From assembly GCF_000382365.1 (NCBI RefSeq), contig NZ_KB908221.1, forward strand, positions 124,001-188,000: a stretch of 64,000 bases of DNA. Reading direction: 5' to 3'. This document shows, one piece after another, positions 19,206-30,569 of this stretch; the first letter of the stretch is position 1; each line of letters begins with the position of its first letter. Source of the stretch: Pannonibacter phragmitetus DSM 14782. Its GTDB lineage: Bacteria > Pseudomonadota > Alphaproteobacteria > Rhizobiales > Stappiaceae. A program made the position numbers and the translations under genes. The notes under the pieces are model-generated. The model was not told where the DNA came from. It ran no database searches and saw nothing but the letters and a program-made list of their open reading frames with translations.

Positions 19206-19875
19206 ACCTCCCCAATATGAAAGCGTATGAGTCATACAAAGGGATGAGGGTAAAGAAAAGAGCCAGCACCCTTGACCTATTCGCATCAGCCGCCTCAACA
19301 ATCAACTGACCCAGAATGGGACATATTTCTTTATATTTTTGGCGGTTAAATTGGTTGCCGGGAACAACCACCCTTTTCCATTTCCGCTATGTCGTGGGCC
19401 AGACGTCTGAACACTACCAGCTGTCGTACGAACAAAACAAAAACGCATGGCGGATAGCGATTCGTGCATGAGTCGTTCCGCATTGGTGCTGAACCTTGCC
19501 GTGAGGCTCCTGAAAATTGCTGATCCGTTTAACCGTATCTGCACACTTGTCTGAACTTGACACGATTCCGCGAAACACCACCCCGCACGCCCTAAATCCT
19601 TGACCAGATTCACGATTTCGTGGCTACCCCCTCGCCGGAAACCACATGTCGTAGGGAACAAAAACAGACTCGGAGCTTGTCTGCGATTCGATCAGCCTTT
19701 GTTCCAGACTCGTTCCTTTGCCCGGATTCGCTGCCCCGATTCAGCCATGGCGCCGCGTTAGAACCGGGGCCGAAAATCGTGAGGGACAGGGGGAAGACCC
19801 TATGCTAGACAGCCTTCCGCACGCCCTGACCTTTGTGAGGGCCAAGACACCCGGCCGAACGAAGCACTCCGCGCG
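19206..19875. other. 670-bp intergenic region between pyc and the helicase gene
   Basis: This lower-GC stretch separates two divergent genes and must contain both promoters. Short frames inside it (for example 19302-19661 minus) have no recognisable motif or normal codon use. No tRNA, strong terminator or dispersed repeat was found. It could hide an untranslated leader or small RNA, but nothing specific supports one. Confidence 0.45.
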
Positions 19876-22961
<3,086 letters not shown>

Positions 22962-22965
<4 letters not shown>

Positions 22966-23390
22966 GCGCCAAAGGCACATCAGACACGGCCCCGCATGCG
23001 GGGCCGTCCGCCTCGCAGCGGATCGACAAATGGCTCTGGTTTGCCAGGGTGACGAAATCCCGCACCCTGGCCCAGAAACTGGCCACCGGCGGTCATGTGC
23101 GCGTCAACCGCGAGAAGATTGACAGTGCCAGCAAGGCCGTCCGCATTGGGGATGTGCTGACCATCACGCTGGAACGGCGGGTTGTTGTGCTGGAAATTGC
23201 AGGTCTCGGCACCCGGCGCGGCCCTGCCCCGGAAGCCCAGCTGCTCTACAAGGACCTGACCCCGCCGCCCGCACCGCGCGCGGATGTGCCCCCTGCCCCG
23301 GCGCAGCGGGATCCCGGATCGGGCCGCCCCACCAAACGCGACCGGCGCCGCATGGACGCTTTTCACTCCGGCCTCGATGATCCGGAGTAA
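22962..23390 (+). CDS. S4-domain RNA-binding protein (HslR/Hsp15-like), probable CTG start
   Basis: This protein of about 142 aa has an S4 domain at roughly residues 20-80: RIDKWLWFARVTKSRT, GHVRVNREKI and VRIGDVLTI. Hsp15-type proteins bind stalled 50S subunits. Reading upstream in frame, no ATG, GTG or TTG occurs between the stop at 22899 and the GTG at 23049, which would cut the S4 domain in half. The CTG at 22962 overlaps the helicase TGA (CTGA) and has an SD-like AAAGG 7 nt before it. A frameshift or another rare start codon is possible. Confidence 0.75.
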
Positions 23391-23588
23391 GTTGATCCCC
23401 TGACAGGCAAAAGGACGCATGCCCTTTTCTTTTCGCACGCCCTTCCTGCCCTTACTGTGCTTGCCACAAAGGGGCAAAAGCGGTAGGCAACGGCCCTGAA
23501 ACGGGAAGCAGGCTCTGCAGGTCCGCCGTAGCTGAGGGAGACGGCACGAGGACCGGCTGATACCGCCAGCGCCATCAAGAGGAACGCG

Positions 23589-23927
23589 ATGACCTACGTC
23601 GTCACTGACAACTGCATCAAGTGCAAGTACACCGACTGTGTCGAAGTCTGTCCGGTCGATTGTTTCTATGAGGGCGAGAACATGCTCGTCATCAATCCGG
23701 ACGAATGCATCGACTGCGGCGTGTGCGAGCCCGAGTGCCCGGCCGAGGCCATTCTGCCGGATACCGAGCCCGGCCTTGAGAAGTGGATCGAGCTCAACGC
23801 CGAATATGCGGCAAAGTGGCCCAACATCACCGAGAAGAAGGATGCCCTTCCCGAGGCACCCGAGTTTGACGGCATCAAGAACAAGCTGGAAACGCACTTC
23901 TCGCCCAACGGTCCAGACGGCGCCTGA
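23589..23927 (+). CDS. fdxA: Ferredoxin FdxA, 7Fe-8S type
   Basis: This 112-aa ferredoxin has cysteines at 9, 12, 17, 21, 25 and at 40, 43, 46, 50. This is the pattern for one [3Fe-4S] and one [4Fe-4S] cluster ([14 protein letters not shown] and [12 protein letters not shown]). The C-terminal extension after residue 60 is typical of alphaproteobacterial FdxA (Azotobacter FdI-like). It is a soluble electron carrier. SD AAGAGGA precedes the ATG. The stop codon lies inside the hairpin repeat element at 23919-23974. Confidence 0.95.
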   Translation: MTYVVTDNCIKCKYTDCVEVCPVDCFYEGENMLVINPDECIDCGVCEPECPAEAILPDTEPGLEKWIELNAEYAAKWPNITEKKDALPEAPEFDGIKNKLETHFSPNGPDGA

Positions 23928-23974
23928 GCCATCGCAAGGCTTGATGCGTCAGCATCCCTCAGCCTTGGCAAAAG
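23919..23974 (+). repeat. Dispersed hairpin element, copy 2 (after fdxA)
   Basis: The element shares GGCGCCTGAGC and the 16-nt core TTGATGCGTCAGCATC with the copy at 4014-4068. Outer stem CAAGGCT (23935-23941) pairs with AGCCTTG (23961-23967), and the inner GATGC/GCATC stem closes on GTCA. One outer pair is G-C here and T-A in copy 1, so pairing is kept although the bases differ. The fdxA TGA is within the element. Confidence 0.6.
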
Positions 23975-24153
23975 CGCGAAATCCTTGACCTGAAGCATGG
24001 CGGAAGCCTGCCGGTTACGATACGGAAGCAAGTTGCCAGAGCGGCCGGCATAACACCCGGTCGCTTTCTGCTTTGGTTTTTTGCGTTTTTGTGATAGGTT
24101 GTTCAAGTAGTCGTCGCAGTCTTGGTTCACCCCCTCCCCCTGGAGGTTTTTTT

Positions 24154-24255
24154 ATGGTCGCAGTCCACCGCTGGATCGTGCGCGAGATCAAGTTTCTCCG
24201 CAGCCATGCACATGTGAAATGCGGCCCGTTCGAACCGGCGAGCACCGGCGGCTGA
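24154..24255 (+). CDS. Candidate 33-aa small ORF
   Basis: The ATG at 24154 follows a strong SD GGAGG (24142-24146) at 7-nt spacing. The frame encodes 33 residues with a basic helix-like middle (RWIVREIKFLRSHAHVK). The GGAGG is also the right arm of a 5-bp stem (24133-24137 with 24142-24146) followed by seven T, so the same bases could be a weak terminator. No family is recognised. The rest of the fdxA-carD gap shows no larger gene. Confidence 0.3.
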   Translation: MVAVHRWIVREIKFLRSHAHVKCGPFEPASTGG

Positions 24256-24370
24256 CCACCCAAGACGTACAGACAGGTCCGGTGCTCATGCGTGAGCAGG
24301 TTCCGGTCCGGTTTGCGTTACCACAGGAACAACGGTCCGCCCCGTGGCGGCCCGGTACGGCTCATTCAGC

Positions 24371-24391
24371 CGTAACTGCGCAGGAGTTACG
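24371..24391 (+). promoter_or_regulatory. Hairpin enclosing the carD ribosome-binding site
   Basis: CGTAACT (24371-24377) pairs perfectly with AGTTACG (24385-24391) around a 7-nt loop. The carD SD (AGGAG, 24382-24386) lies half in the loop and half in the right arm, ending 11 nt before the ATG. The fold could limit ribosome access in a temperature- or factor-dependent way (inference). Confidence 0.4.
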
Positions 24392-24397
24392 AAGCGT

Positions 24398-24973
24398 ATG
24401 GCAACCCCCACCAAGAAGACCGCGCAGCGTCAGGGCTTCAAGACTGGCGAACATATCGTTTATCCCGCTCACGGTGTCGGCCAGATCACGGCCATCGAAG
24501 AGCAGAGCGTTGCGGGTTATGCGCTGGAACTGCTGGTCATCAGCTTCGAGAAGGACAAGATGACCCTGCGTGTCCCCGTCGCCAAGATCGCTTCGGTCGG
24601 CATGCGCAAGCTGGCGGATGCCGCTGCTGTGAAGAAGGCTCTGGAGACCGTTCGCGGCCGCCCGCGCGTCAAGCGCACCATGTGGAGCCGCCGCGCCCAG
24701 GAATACGAAGCCAAGATCAACTCCGGCGACCTGCTGGCCATTGCCGAAGTCGTGCGCGATCTCTACCGCTCCGACGCCCAGCCGGAACAGTCCTATTCCG
24801 AGCGCCAGCTCTATGAAGCAGCGCTGGACCGGATGGCCCGCGAAATCGCGGCCGTGAACAAGTGCTCCGAGACGGAAGCCGTCAAGCAGATCGAACAGAA
24901 CCTTGCCAAGACCCCGGCCCGCGCCAAGAGCGCAGACGAGGAAGAAGGCGAGCAGGAAGAAGAAGCCGCCTGA
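24398..24973 (+). CDS. carD: CarD family transcriptional regulator (RNA polymerase-binding)
   Basis: This 191-aa protein has an N-terminal CarD/TRCF RNA-polymerase-interacting domain (residues 15-75: HIVYPAHGVGQITAIEEQ, LRVPVAKIASVGMRKL). A helical DNA-binding C-terminal domain follows (MWSRRAQEYEAKINSGDL, ALDRMAREIAAV). The protein ends with an acidic tail (EEEGEQEEEAA). CarD proteins bind the beta subunit and stabilise open complexes. The ATG at 24398 gives the conserved start; the longer GTG frame from 24344 crosses the RBS hairpin. A terminator follows at 25000. Confidence 0.93.
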   Translation: MATPTKKTAQRQGFKTGEHIVYPAHGVGQITAIEEQSVAGYALELLVISFEKDKMTLRVPVAKIASVGMRKLADAAAVKKALETVRGRPRVKRTMWSRRAQEYEAKINSGDLLAIAEVVRDLYRSDAQPEQSYSERQLYEAALDRMAREIAAVNKCSETEAVKQIEQNLAKTPARAKSADEEEGEQEEEAA

Positions 24974-24999
24974 ACAGGCTGCATCTTTTCACGATCAGG

Positions 25000-25040
25000 A
25001 AGGGCGTCCGGCGCAAGCCGTGCGCCCTTTTTCCTTTTTC
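25000..25040 (+). terminator. Rho-independent terminator of carD
   Basis: AAGGGCG (25000-25006) pairs with CGCCCTT (25023-25029). An inner CGGC/GCCG stem closes on the stable tetraloop GCAA (25013-25016). The sequence TTTCCTTTTT follows. Confidence 0.85.
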
Positions 25041-25330
25041 TGCCCTCAGTGGAGCCATTGTCTTGTGAGACGCTGCAGCCACGTTTCCGTGATGTGCCTG
25101 CGTCAGAATGTGTCAGAGAACCGTGCCGGCAGACCGCGCAAGAGCTGACCCGGCCCCAAAAGCCAATTTGAGACAAAGGGTTACTCCTCGACCGGGAAAG
25201 ACCCGAAGATTTCAGACTGCCGTAGCAGCAGTCACCGGCCGCCCCGCCCGCAGCAAACCGGGCGAAAACGCTGATCTGGACCGCCGTGACTGGCGTAACA
25301 TGTCCGACAAGCAACAGGGAGCCTGCCATC

Positions 25331-26200
25331 ATGAGCACATCGATGAGCACCCGGCGCCAGATCGTCAAGGCCGCCATCAACGCGCCGTACCTTAGCCGTG
25401 AGGAAGAACAGCAGCTCGCCATCAAATGGCGGGATGAGCAGGATCAGGCATCGCTGGACCGCCTGTCCCTCTCGCATATGCGTCTCGTGATCGCCGTGGC
25501 CGCCCGCTTCCGCAACTTTGGCCTGCCCATGAATGACATGATCCAGGAGGGCCATGTGGGCCTGCTGGAAGCCGCAGGCCGGTTCGAGCCGGAGCGGGAC
25601 GTTCGCTTCTCCACCTATGCGACCTGGTGGATCCGCGCTTCCATCCAGGACTACATCCTGCGCAACTGGTCCATCGTGCGCGGGGGAACCTCCTCGACGC
25701 AGAAGTCGCTTTTCTTCAACCTGCGCCGTCTGCGCGCCAAGATCAGCGCCGAACAGCAGGGCATCAACGAAAGCGAGATGCACCGGCAGATCGCCGAGAC
25801 CATCGGCGTGAAGATTGCCGACGTGGATATGATGAGCGCCCGCCTCTCGGGGCCCGACACATCGCTCAACGCGCCCCTGTCAGACACGGAAGGCAGCAGC
25901 GCCGACCGGCAGGACTTCCTCGTCTCCGATGCGCCGCTTCCCGATGAAGTGGTGAGCGGCGAGATCGATGGCGAACGCCAGCGCAAGTGGCTGCGCTCCG
26001 CCATGAATGTGCTGACCGAGCGCGAGCGCCAGATCGTGCGCGAGCGGCGCCTGAAGGAAGAAAGCGCCACGCTGGAGGCCATTGGCCAGACCATGGGCAT
26101 CTCCAAGGAACGCGTCCGCCAGATCGAGAACAGGGCCCTGGAGAAGCTGAAGGAAGCCCTGCTCAAGGCCCAGCCGGACCGTCTCGCCCTGATGCCGTGA
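25331..26200 (+). CDS. rpoH: RNA polymerase sigma-32 factor (RpoH, RpoH2-like)
   Basis: This 289-aa sigma factor has region 2 (NDMIQEGHVGLLEAAGRFEP, TYATWWIRASIQDYILRNWS). The RpoH box QKSLFFNLRRLRAK distinguishes heat-shock sigma factors. Region 4 reads TLEAIGQTMGISKERVRQIE. Alphaproteobacteria often carry two rpoH genes; the short sequence and lack of an obvious thermosensor leader suggest the RpoH2 type (inference). The ATG at 25331 with a GGGAG-like SD is preferred to the frame start at 25286. The 290 bp between the carD terminator and this gene show no other gene. Confidence 0.92.
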   Translation: MSTSMSTRRQIVKAAINAPYLSREEEQQLAIKWRDEQDQASLDRLSLSHMRLVIAVAARFRNFGLPMNDMIQEGHVGLLEAAGRFEPERDVRFSTYATWWIRASIQDYILRNWSIVRGGTSSTQKSLFFNLRRLRAKISAEQQGINESEMHRQIAETIGVKIADVDMMSARLSGPDTSLNAPLSDTEGSSADRQDFLVSDAPLPDEVVSGEIDGERQRKWLRSAMNVLTERERQIVRERRLKEESATLEAIGQTMGISKERVRQIENRALEKLKEALLKAQPDRLALMP

Positions 26201-26240
26201 GGCGCGCGCGGAGGTCACCCTCTACCTGCCAGCCAAGCCT

Positions 26241-26348
26241 GTCATCCCCGCGCAGGCGGGGATCCAGTACTCTCTGAAGCCGTTACGGCGAAGAAAGGGA
26301 GTACTTGATCCCGGTCCTGCCCCTGCGCGGCAAACCGGGATGACACCG
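26241..26348. repeat. Palindromic dispersed repeat, family B copy 1
   Basis: The element starts GTCATCCCCGCG and ends CCGGGATGAC, with internal GGGGATCCAGTAC and GTACTTGATCCCGG arms. The whole 108 bp can fold into one long hairpin. A related copy is at 32855-32960. It occupies the gap between the converging rpoH and M48 genes. Confidence 0.88.
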
Positions 26349-26419
26349 GATAAGGCATTGAAAGCCAAAGAGGATGAGCTCCCGCTGCAGCACGGTTTCA
26401 GGCTCAGCTCAACCCCGCG

Positions 26420-27919
26420 TCAATCCACCACCAGCTTCACCGACGTCCCTGCCGGGATCTCGTCATCCGGGCGGAAGCCGTTCAGCACCGAGAAGAACTC
26501 CAGCCGGCGGGACGGTTCGATGCCGCTCATACCGATGGCAAGGCTGCGCGGCGTATCGCCATCGCGGCTCTGCACCACCTTGATGCGCAGCGACTGCAGC
26601 CGCGCCCGCTCTGTCGGAGACAGCTGGCGGAAGCTCTGGATCGTCTGGTCATAGTCGCGGGTGAAAGCCCCGCCCGGATCCCGGCTGGCGAAGATGAAAC
26701 GGTAGCCATTGCGGCCAATGCGTACCACGGCAATGCGGAATGACCAGCCTTGCGTAATCGCCGAACCGACCACGGCCGGCAAGCCATTGATGGTTGTTTC
26801 CTTGACGCTGTCGGGAATGAGGCCGTTGATCCAGCCCGCATTCATGTAGCTGCGCAGGCTGTCATAGCCGGTCAGATCCGCCCCGTCGAAGCGCATGGCC
26901 GTGCCCGAGCCATTGCTGGCAAGCACGGCCTCCGGCGAGTTTTCCAGCACATAGCCGGCCGGCACCGAGAAGCCGATGCCAAGCGCCTTGTGCAGGAAGT
27001 CACGCCCGCGCACGAAGCCCTCCAGCGGATCATCGCCAAACAGCATCCCGTCGATGTTCGACAGGTAGGCCGTGCGGTCCCGTTCGCCGATGCCCGGCGC
27101 GCTGATGGCACGCGCCTCCTGTACCGCAAGGTTCATGCGCTCCGGCGTGCTCGGATGCGAGGAAATGAAGTCTGGCGCGGAGGAGCCTTCCTTGCGGGCG
27201 CTCTGCAGCGCCGCAAAGGCCGACATGGAATTGAGGAAGCGGGCAGCTGCAAACGGATCAAACCCGGCACGGGCCAGCGTGCGCACGCCGATCTTGTCCG
27301 CTTCCAGCTCCTGCGCCTGCGAGAAGCGGGCGAAGGACAGCTGCGAGGAAATCACCGCCTCCTTCACCTTCTCGGGATCCTTCACCACATTGCTGACAAC
27401 GCGGTTCGCAAGCTCCGTCGCTTCTGCCTTCTGCTGGCGCTGGATGGCATGGTTGGCCGTCACGTGCGCCATTTCGTGGGCCAGCACGGCAGCTGCCTCG
27501 GACGTGTCATTGGCAAGCGCCAGCAGACCGCGGGTGATGTAAAGATAACCGCCCGGCAGGGCGAAGGCATTCACCGCCGGAGAATTCAGGATGGTGATGC
27601 GATAGCTCTGGCTCGGATCATCAGAGGCGGCCACAAGACGCCCGACGACAGCCGCAATCGCCCGCTCCGCACCGGGGTTCTGGTAGACGCCGCCATAGGT
27701 CGCCACCACACGCGGATGCTCGCGCGCACCGATATCTGCCGCAAGGCCCGGCCGCAGCGTGCCAGGCGCCACGACGCCCACAGAAGCCGAGTTGCCGCCC
27801 AGCATCTGGCAGCCCGCGAGACTGGCCATCAGGCCTGCCGTCAGCAGGGTGCGGAGCGCCTTGCGCACCGGAGTAGACTGGTTCTTCACTGGCACTGTTC
27901 CAACCGGCAATTCATTCAC
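26420..27919 (-). CDS. M48 family metalloprotease, lipoprotein (BepA/LoiP-like)
   Basis: This protein of about 499 aa has a lipoprotein signal (LMASLAGC, lipobox Cys) and the zinc protease motif HEMAHVTANH near 148-157, with the third ligand in the QELEADKIGVRT region. A C-terminal module ends DDEIPAGTSVKLVVD. M48 lipoproteins such as BepA degrade misfolded outer-membrane proteins. The start is uncertain. The GTG at 27919 overlaps the thermonuclease stop by 8 nt (GTGAATGA); two GTG codons slightly downstream also fit, and the frame extends upstream to 27952. It is co-transcribed with the thermonuclease gene. Confidence 0.88.
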   Translation of the reverse strand: MNELPVGTVPVKNQSTPVRKALRTLLTAGLMASLAGCQMLGGNSASVGVVAPGTLRPGLAADIGAREHPRVVATYGGVYQNPGAERAIAAVVGRLVAASDDPSQSYRITILNSPAVNAFALPGGYLYITRGLLALANDTSEAAAVLAHEMAHVTANHAIQRQQKAEATELANRVVSNVVKDPEKVKEAVISSQLSFARFSQAQELEADKIGVRTLARAGFDPFAAARFLNSMSAFAALQSARKEGSSAPDFISSHPSTPERMNLAVQEARAISAPGIGERDRTAYLSNIDGMLFGDDPLEGFVRGRDFLHKALGIGFSVPAGYVLENSPEAVLASNGSGTAMRFDGADLTGYDSLRSYMNAGWINGLIPDSVKETTINGLPAVVGSAITQGWSFRIAVVRIGRNGYRFIFASRDPGGAFTRDYDQTIQSFRQLSPTERARLQSLRIKVVQSRDGDTPRSLAIGMSGIEPSRRLEFFSVLNGFRPDDEIPAGTSVKLVVD

Positions 27920-28784
27920 CGCCCGACACTCTGTCCCTGGCAAAAGCTTCAATCTGAACCGGATCGGCGATTTCGAGCATCGGCCCGTTCCTGTCCTGCA
28001 AAATTCCCCTTACCCGGACCCAACGCCCTTCCAGCGCCTCCGGCGGCACGCCTTTGGCGGCCAGTTCGGCATCCAGCCGGGTATCAATTGTGACTGTGAA
28101 ATCCGAAGACCAATGACGGCCAAAATTCAGATAGCGAGTCTTGCCGCTTTTTCCAAGAGATACAACAGGTCCTTCAACGATCGTGAAGAGCCCTGTACGC
28201 TCCAAAAGCCCGGCCAGATCGCCCGAGCGCAACCGCACCCCCTCGCCCCAGTCCGCCCCAAGCTTCTTTCGTGCAACGCTTTCGCGAAGCTGGAGTTCCC
28301 TCAGGCACTCAGAGGAAATGGCCGGCGCCGCATTTCCGCGGGCCTTCACGGGCGGCAGAACGAAGGCAAAACCATCGGAAAGAAGCCGGCCCTGCAGCCA
28401 CCCGCCAGGAGCATCCACCTGGGCAGCGCGGCGGCCCCAGCGGTCTTCCGGCCCCAGATCACGCACTGTCAGCCCCGTGCCGGGCGCCAGCATGTCCCGC
28501 AAGGCATCGCGGCCCGGCTGAGCCAGCCAGACGCCCGCCAGCACGATCCTGCGGCCATCCTCAAGGGTAAGCTCGCCAGCGTCGGATATGGAAGCAAGAC
28601 GAACGGCCTCGGCCTTTTCTGCGCTGCCGTGGCAGACCAGTTCGGAGGGAAGACCGGCGGCCTGCGCCCGTGCAGCGGGCATGGCAAAGGGCGGAAGAAC
28701 CAGCCCGAGCCCGCACAAAAAGGCAGCGCCACCCGCCCTGCCCCAAAGGCCTCTTGCCCTGCGCATCACAGAACTTGCCTGCAT
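27912..28784 (-). CDS. Thermonuclease (SNase-like) family secreted protein
   Basis: This 290-aa protein has a signal peptide (ending MPAARAQA) and an SNase-like OB fold: IVLAGVWLAQPGRDALRDML, GPEDRWGRRAAQV, GGWLQGRLLSDGFAFV. A C-terminal extension of about 110 residues (GKSGKTRYLNFGRHWSSDF) is common in alphaproteobacterial members. It probably acts in the periplasm. Whether the catalytic Arg/Glu set of staphylococcal nuclease is complete cannot be settled by eye. It overlaps and precedes the M48 gene. Confidence 0.82.
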   Translation of the reverse strand: MQASSVMRRARGLWGRAGGAAFLCGLGLVLPPFAMPAARAQAAGLPSELVCHGSAEKAEAVRLASISDAGELTLEDGRRIVLAGVWLAQPGRDALRDMLAPGTGLTVRDLGPEDRWGRRAAQVDAPGGWLQGRLLSDGFAFVLPPVKARGNAAPAISSECLRELQLRESVARKKLGADWGEGVRLRSGDLAGLLERTGLFTIVEGPVVSLGKSGKTRYLNFGRHWSSDFTVTIDTRLDAELAAKGVPPEALEGRWVRVRGILQDRNGPMLEIADPVQIEAFARDRVSGGE

Positions 28785-29079
28785 TCACCCTCCAGCCAGC
28801 GGAAACCACCTGCCCGAACCGCCAAAGCCGCAAAGGCCCGGCAAGCCACAGCCAGGTGAGGAACATCCCGGTCTGGCACCCCTGTCGCATAGGGGATGAT
28901 TGCGGCTCATAAATGGCGGAAAAGGCACAAGATTTAAGCGCATTGCAGCTTCACCCGCAATTCACACCCACCGCAGCAGCCCCCCTGACAATGGATTGTC
29001 AACAGGGCGCCGCCACCGCATTTCCCGCCACACACACTCTCGCCCTCGCCCGCAAATCATGCTATGCGCATTCCCGGCT

Positions 29080-29156
29080 GGTCCCGTAGCTCAGCAGGAT
29101 AGAGCATCAGATTCCTAATCTGAGGGTCACAGGTTCGAATCCTGTCGGGATCACCA
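29080..29156 (+). tRNA. tRNA-Arg (anticodon CCU)
   Basis: A full cloverleaf is seen. The acceptor stem GGTCCCG/CGGGATC has one G-T pair. The D stem is GCTC/GAGC. The anticodon stem TCAGA/TCTGA encloses the loop TTCCTAA with anticodon CCT. The T arm ACAGG-TTCGAAT-CCTGT is canonical, and the gene includes an encoded CCA end. The islet gene begins 15 bp downstream on the other strand. tRNA-Arg genes are frequent integration sites. Confidence 0.97.
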
Positions 29157-29170
29157 TTTTTTCAGACAAT

Positions 29171-29947
29171 TCAGGTTTTTGTTGCCTGCACTGCATCAGC
29201 CGCAGAATTCCTGGAACTTGCAGATTCAGATGGTAGGTTCTGCGCACTATGCAGACCCTCACAGACATCTGCGCTATTTGCTTCTGCTCTTTTTGCTGCG
29301 TGCCGCAAAAAAATCGCCAAATGCTCCAATTCTTGGCGACTCCAAAACAAGAACGAAAAAAATAAAATAAAAGCCAAAAAGCAAACAACAACAATATTAT
29401 TATACAAATCGCCAATTCGAGAGAAATCAATAAAAATTCTAACCCCAAAATAACTAGAAAATCGATCAAAAAAGATAAAAGCAGTAAACAAAAAAGAGCC
29501 ACGTCGAAATAAAGACATAAAAGAATTAATTCTTTTTATTGAAGATTCGACAATATCTATATGCAATTCTATTGATGATTTAGAAAATATACTAACAAAA
29601 GAGATAAATTTCTCAACCGCCAAAGCATCTCCAATAGTACCATCAAGAACTTGACTTGGAATATCTTCAAGAAACCTCAAAAACCGCTTAAACGTTAAAA
29701 CAGAAAGACAAAAAACAAGAACGGCCGAAAATGCAAGAGAAATCACGAATGAAAAATAGTAAAAACTACCCAGATCTGTGTCGACCCCGAATTTAAGCGC
29801 AAACAACAACAATAAAATTGCAAACAAAAAAGAAACAAATGCAAAAAAATTTAAGTAATCAACCTTCCCCTTTGGGGACCTAGAGCGAAGAAACTGATAA
29901 ATAAGTTCTGACAATTCTGAAAAATCAGACGCCTGATTATTTTTCAC
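29171..29947 (-). CDS. AT-rich hypothetical multi-pass membrane protein (islet gene)
   Basis: This 258-aa frame has a GTG start and base composition near 30 percent GC over most of its length, against about 65 percent around it. Hydrophobic helices are seen at about 33-55 (FFAFVSFLFAILLLLFAL), 62-86, 146-168 and 183-206 (VVVCFLAFILFFSFLFW). The N- and C-terminal tails are cytoplasmic-looking and polar. No family is recognised. The 3' end, next to the tRNA, has higher GC. It looks horizontally acquired at the tRNA-Arg locus. Confidence 0.65.
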   Translation of the reverse strand: MKNNQASDFSELSELIYQFLRSRSPKGKVDYLNFFAFVSFLFAILLLLFALKFGVDTDLGSFYYFSFVISLAFSAVLVFCLSVLTFKRFLRFLEDIPSQVLDGTIGDALAVEKFISFVSIFSKSSIELHIDIVESSIKRINSFMSLFRRGSFLFTAFIFFDRFSSYFGVRIFIDFSRIGDLYNNIVVVCFLAFILFFSFLFWSRQELEHLAIFLRHAAKRAEANSADVCEGLHSAQNLPSESASSRNSAADAVQATKT

Positions 29948-30055
29948 AATTTACCCCATGCAAATATGGCGATATTTTTTTCCTATATATTGCCAATCTA
30001 GGAAATATGGAACTTCCTTCAAACATGCGACAGCATCGCGTATTCTTATCCGTGC

Positions 30056-30160
30056 AACTCTCACCTTCACTCAAGTCCCCGCCTTGTCCGATGCAAACAG
30101 GGCGTCGAGGATGACCATGTTCTGGATGGCACGTTCAAAGCCGTACGGAACAGCTCTTCC
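30056..30160 (-). pseudogene. Duplicated 3' fragment of the Gfo/Idh/MocA oxidoreductase gene
   Basis: About 100 bp is a near copy of 30567-30665, the last part of the intact oxidoreductase gene. The shared block runs through CGCCTTGTCCGATGCAAACA and the following bases to CATGTTCTGGATGG. The frame would read AIQNMVILDALFASDKAG, then stop early (GGGACTTGA) instead of AEAWVKV. The upstream nine-tenths of the gene is missing. The copy marks one edge of the islet. Confidence 0.75.
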
Positions 30161-30192
30161 CAACGGCTTGGATAGGGTGTGTTCAGGGGCAT

Positions 30193-30453
30193 TCAAGCAG
30201 CACAAGGCAACTGGTATCCCGCCAGTTCTTGAAAGCCTCTTGCAACAGAGGTCACCTTGTCTTCAGAGAGATTCATCTCTGCGACAAAAGCCCTTTGCAA
30301 CTCGGGCCGGACCTCCGAAAAAAAAGAGAACGCCTGCATGTGGAAAGCAGTGACGCTGGTCATGTCCGAAATGGCAACGGCCAGTTCGCATGCAGTGACC
30401 TTCACACCATAGGGTGCGTTTACAGTTCCGAGGATCTTGTCAGCCACGCTCAT
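30193..30453 (-). CDS. Hypothetical protein, 86 aa
   Basis: The frame begins at an ATG preceded by a GAGAG SD-like sequence and reads MSVADKILGTVNAPYGVKV onward, ending with GFQELAGYQLPCAA. It is predicted soluble and alpha/beta or helical. No family is recognised. Composition is intermediate between the AT-rich islet and the core genome. It lies between the duplicated gene fragment and the intact oxidoreductase gene and is probably part of the acquired segment. Confidence 0.45.
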   Translation of the reverse strand: MSVADKILGTVNAPYGVKVTACELAVAISDMTSVTAFHMQAFSFFSEVRPELQRAFVAEMNLSEDKVTSVARGFQELAGYQLPCAA

Positions 30454-30517
30454 CTCTCGACACCACAATCAAGCAGGTCTTCCATCACTACGTACAGTAG
30501 AGATTAGCTCACACTGA

Positions 30518-30562
30518 CAAAAAATCAAAGAACCCGGGCAAACCTGACGCCCGCCCGGGCTT
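30518..30562 (-). terminator. Rho-independent terminator of the Gfo/Idh/MocA gene
   Basis: On the minus strand, AAGCCCGGGC (30562-30553) pairs with GCCCGGGTT (30539-30531). CTTTGATTTTTTG follows. It lies 8 bp after the gene's stop. Confidence 0.8.
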
Positions 30563-30569
30563 CTCAAGC

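Noticed and set aside
19302..19661. 119-codon minus-strand frame in the pyc-helicase gap
   Set aside because: No SD, no family motif and codon use unlike the neighbours. It is more likely random open sequence.
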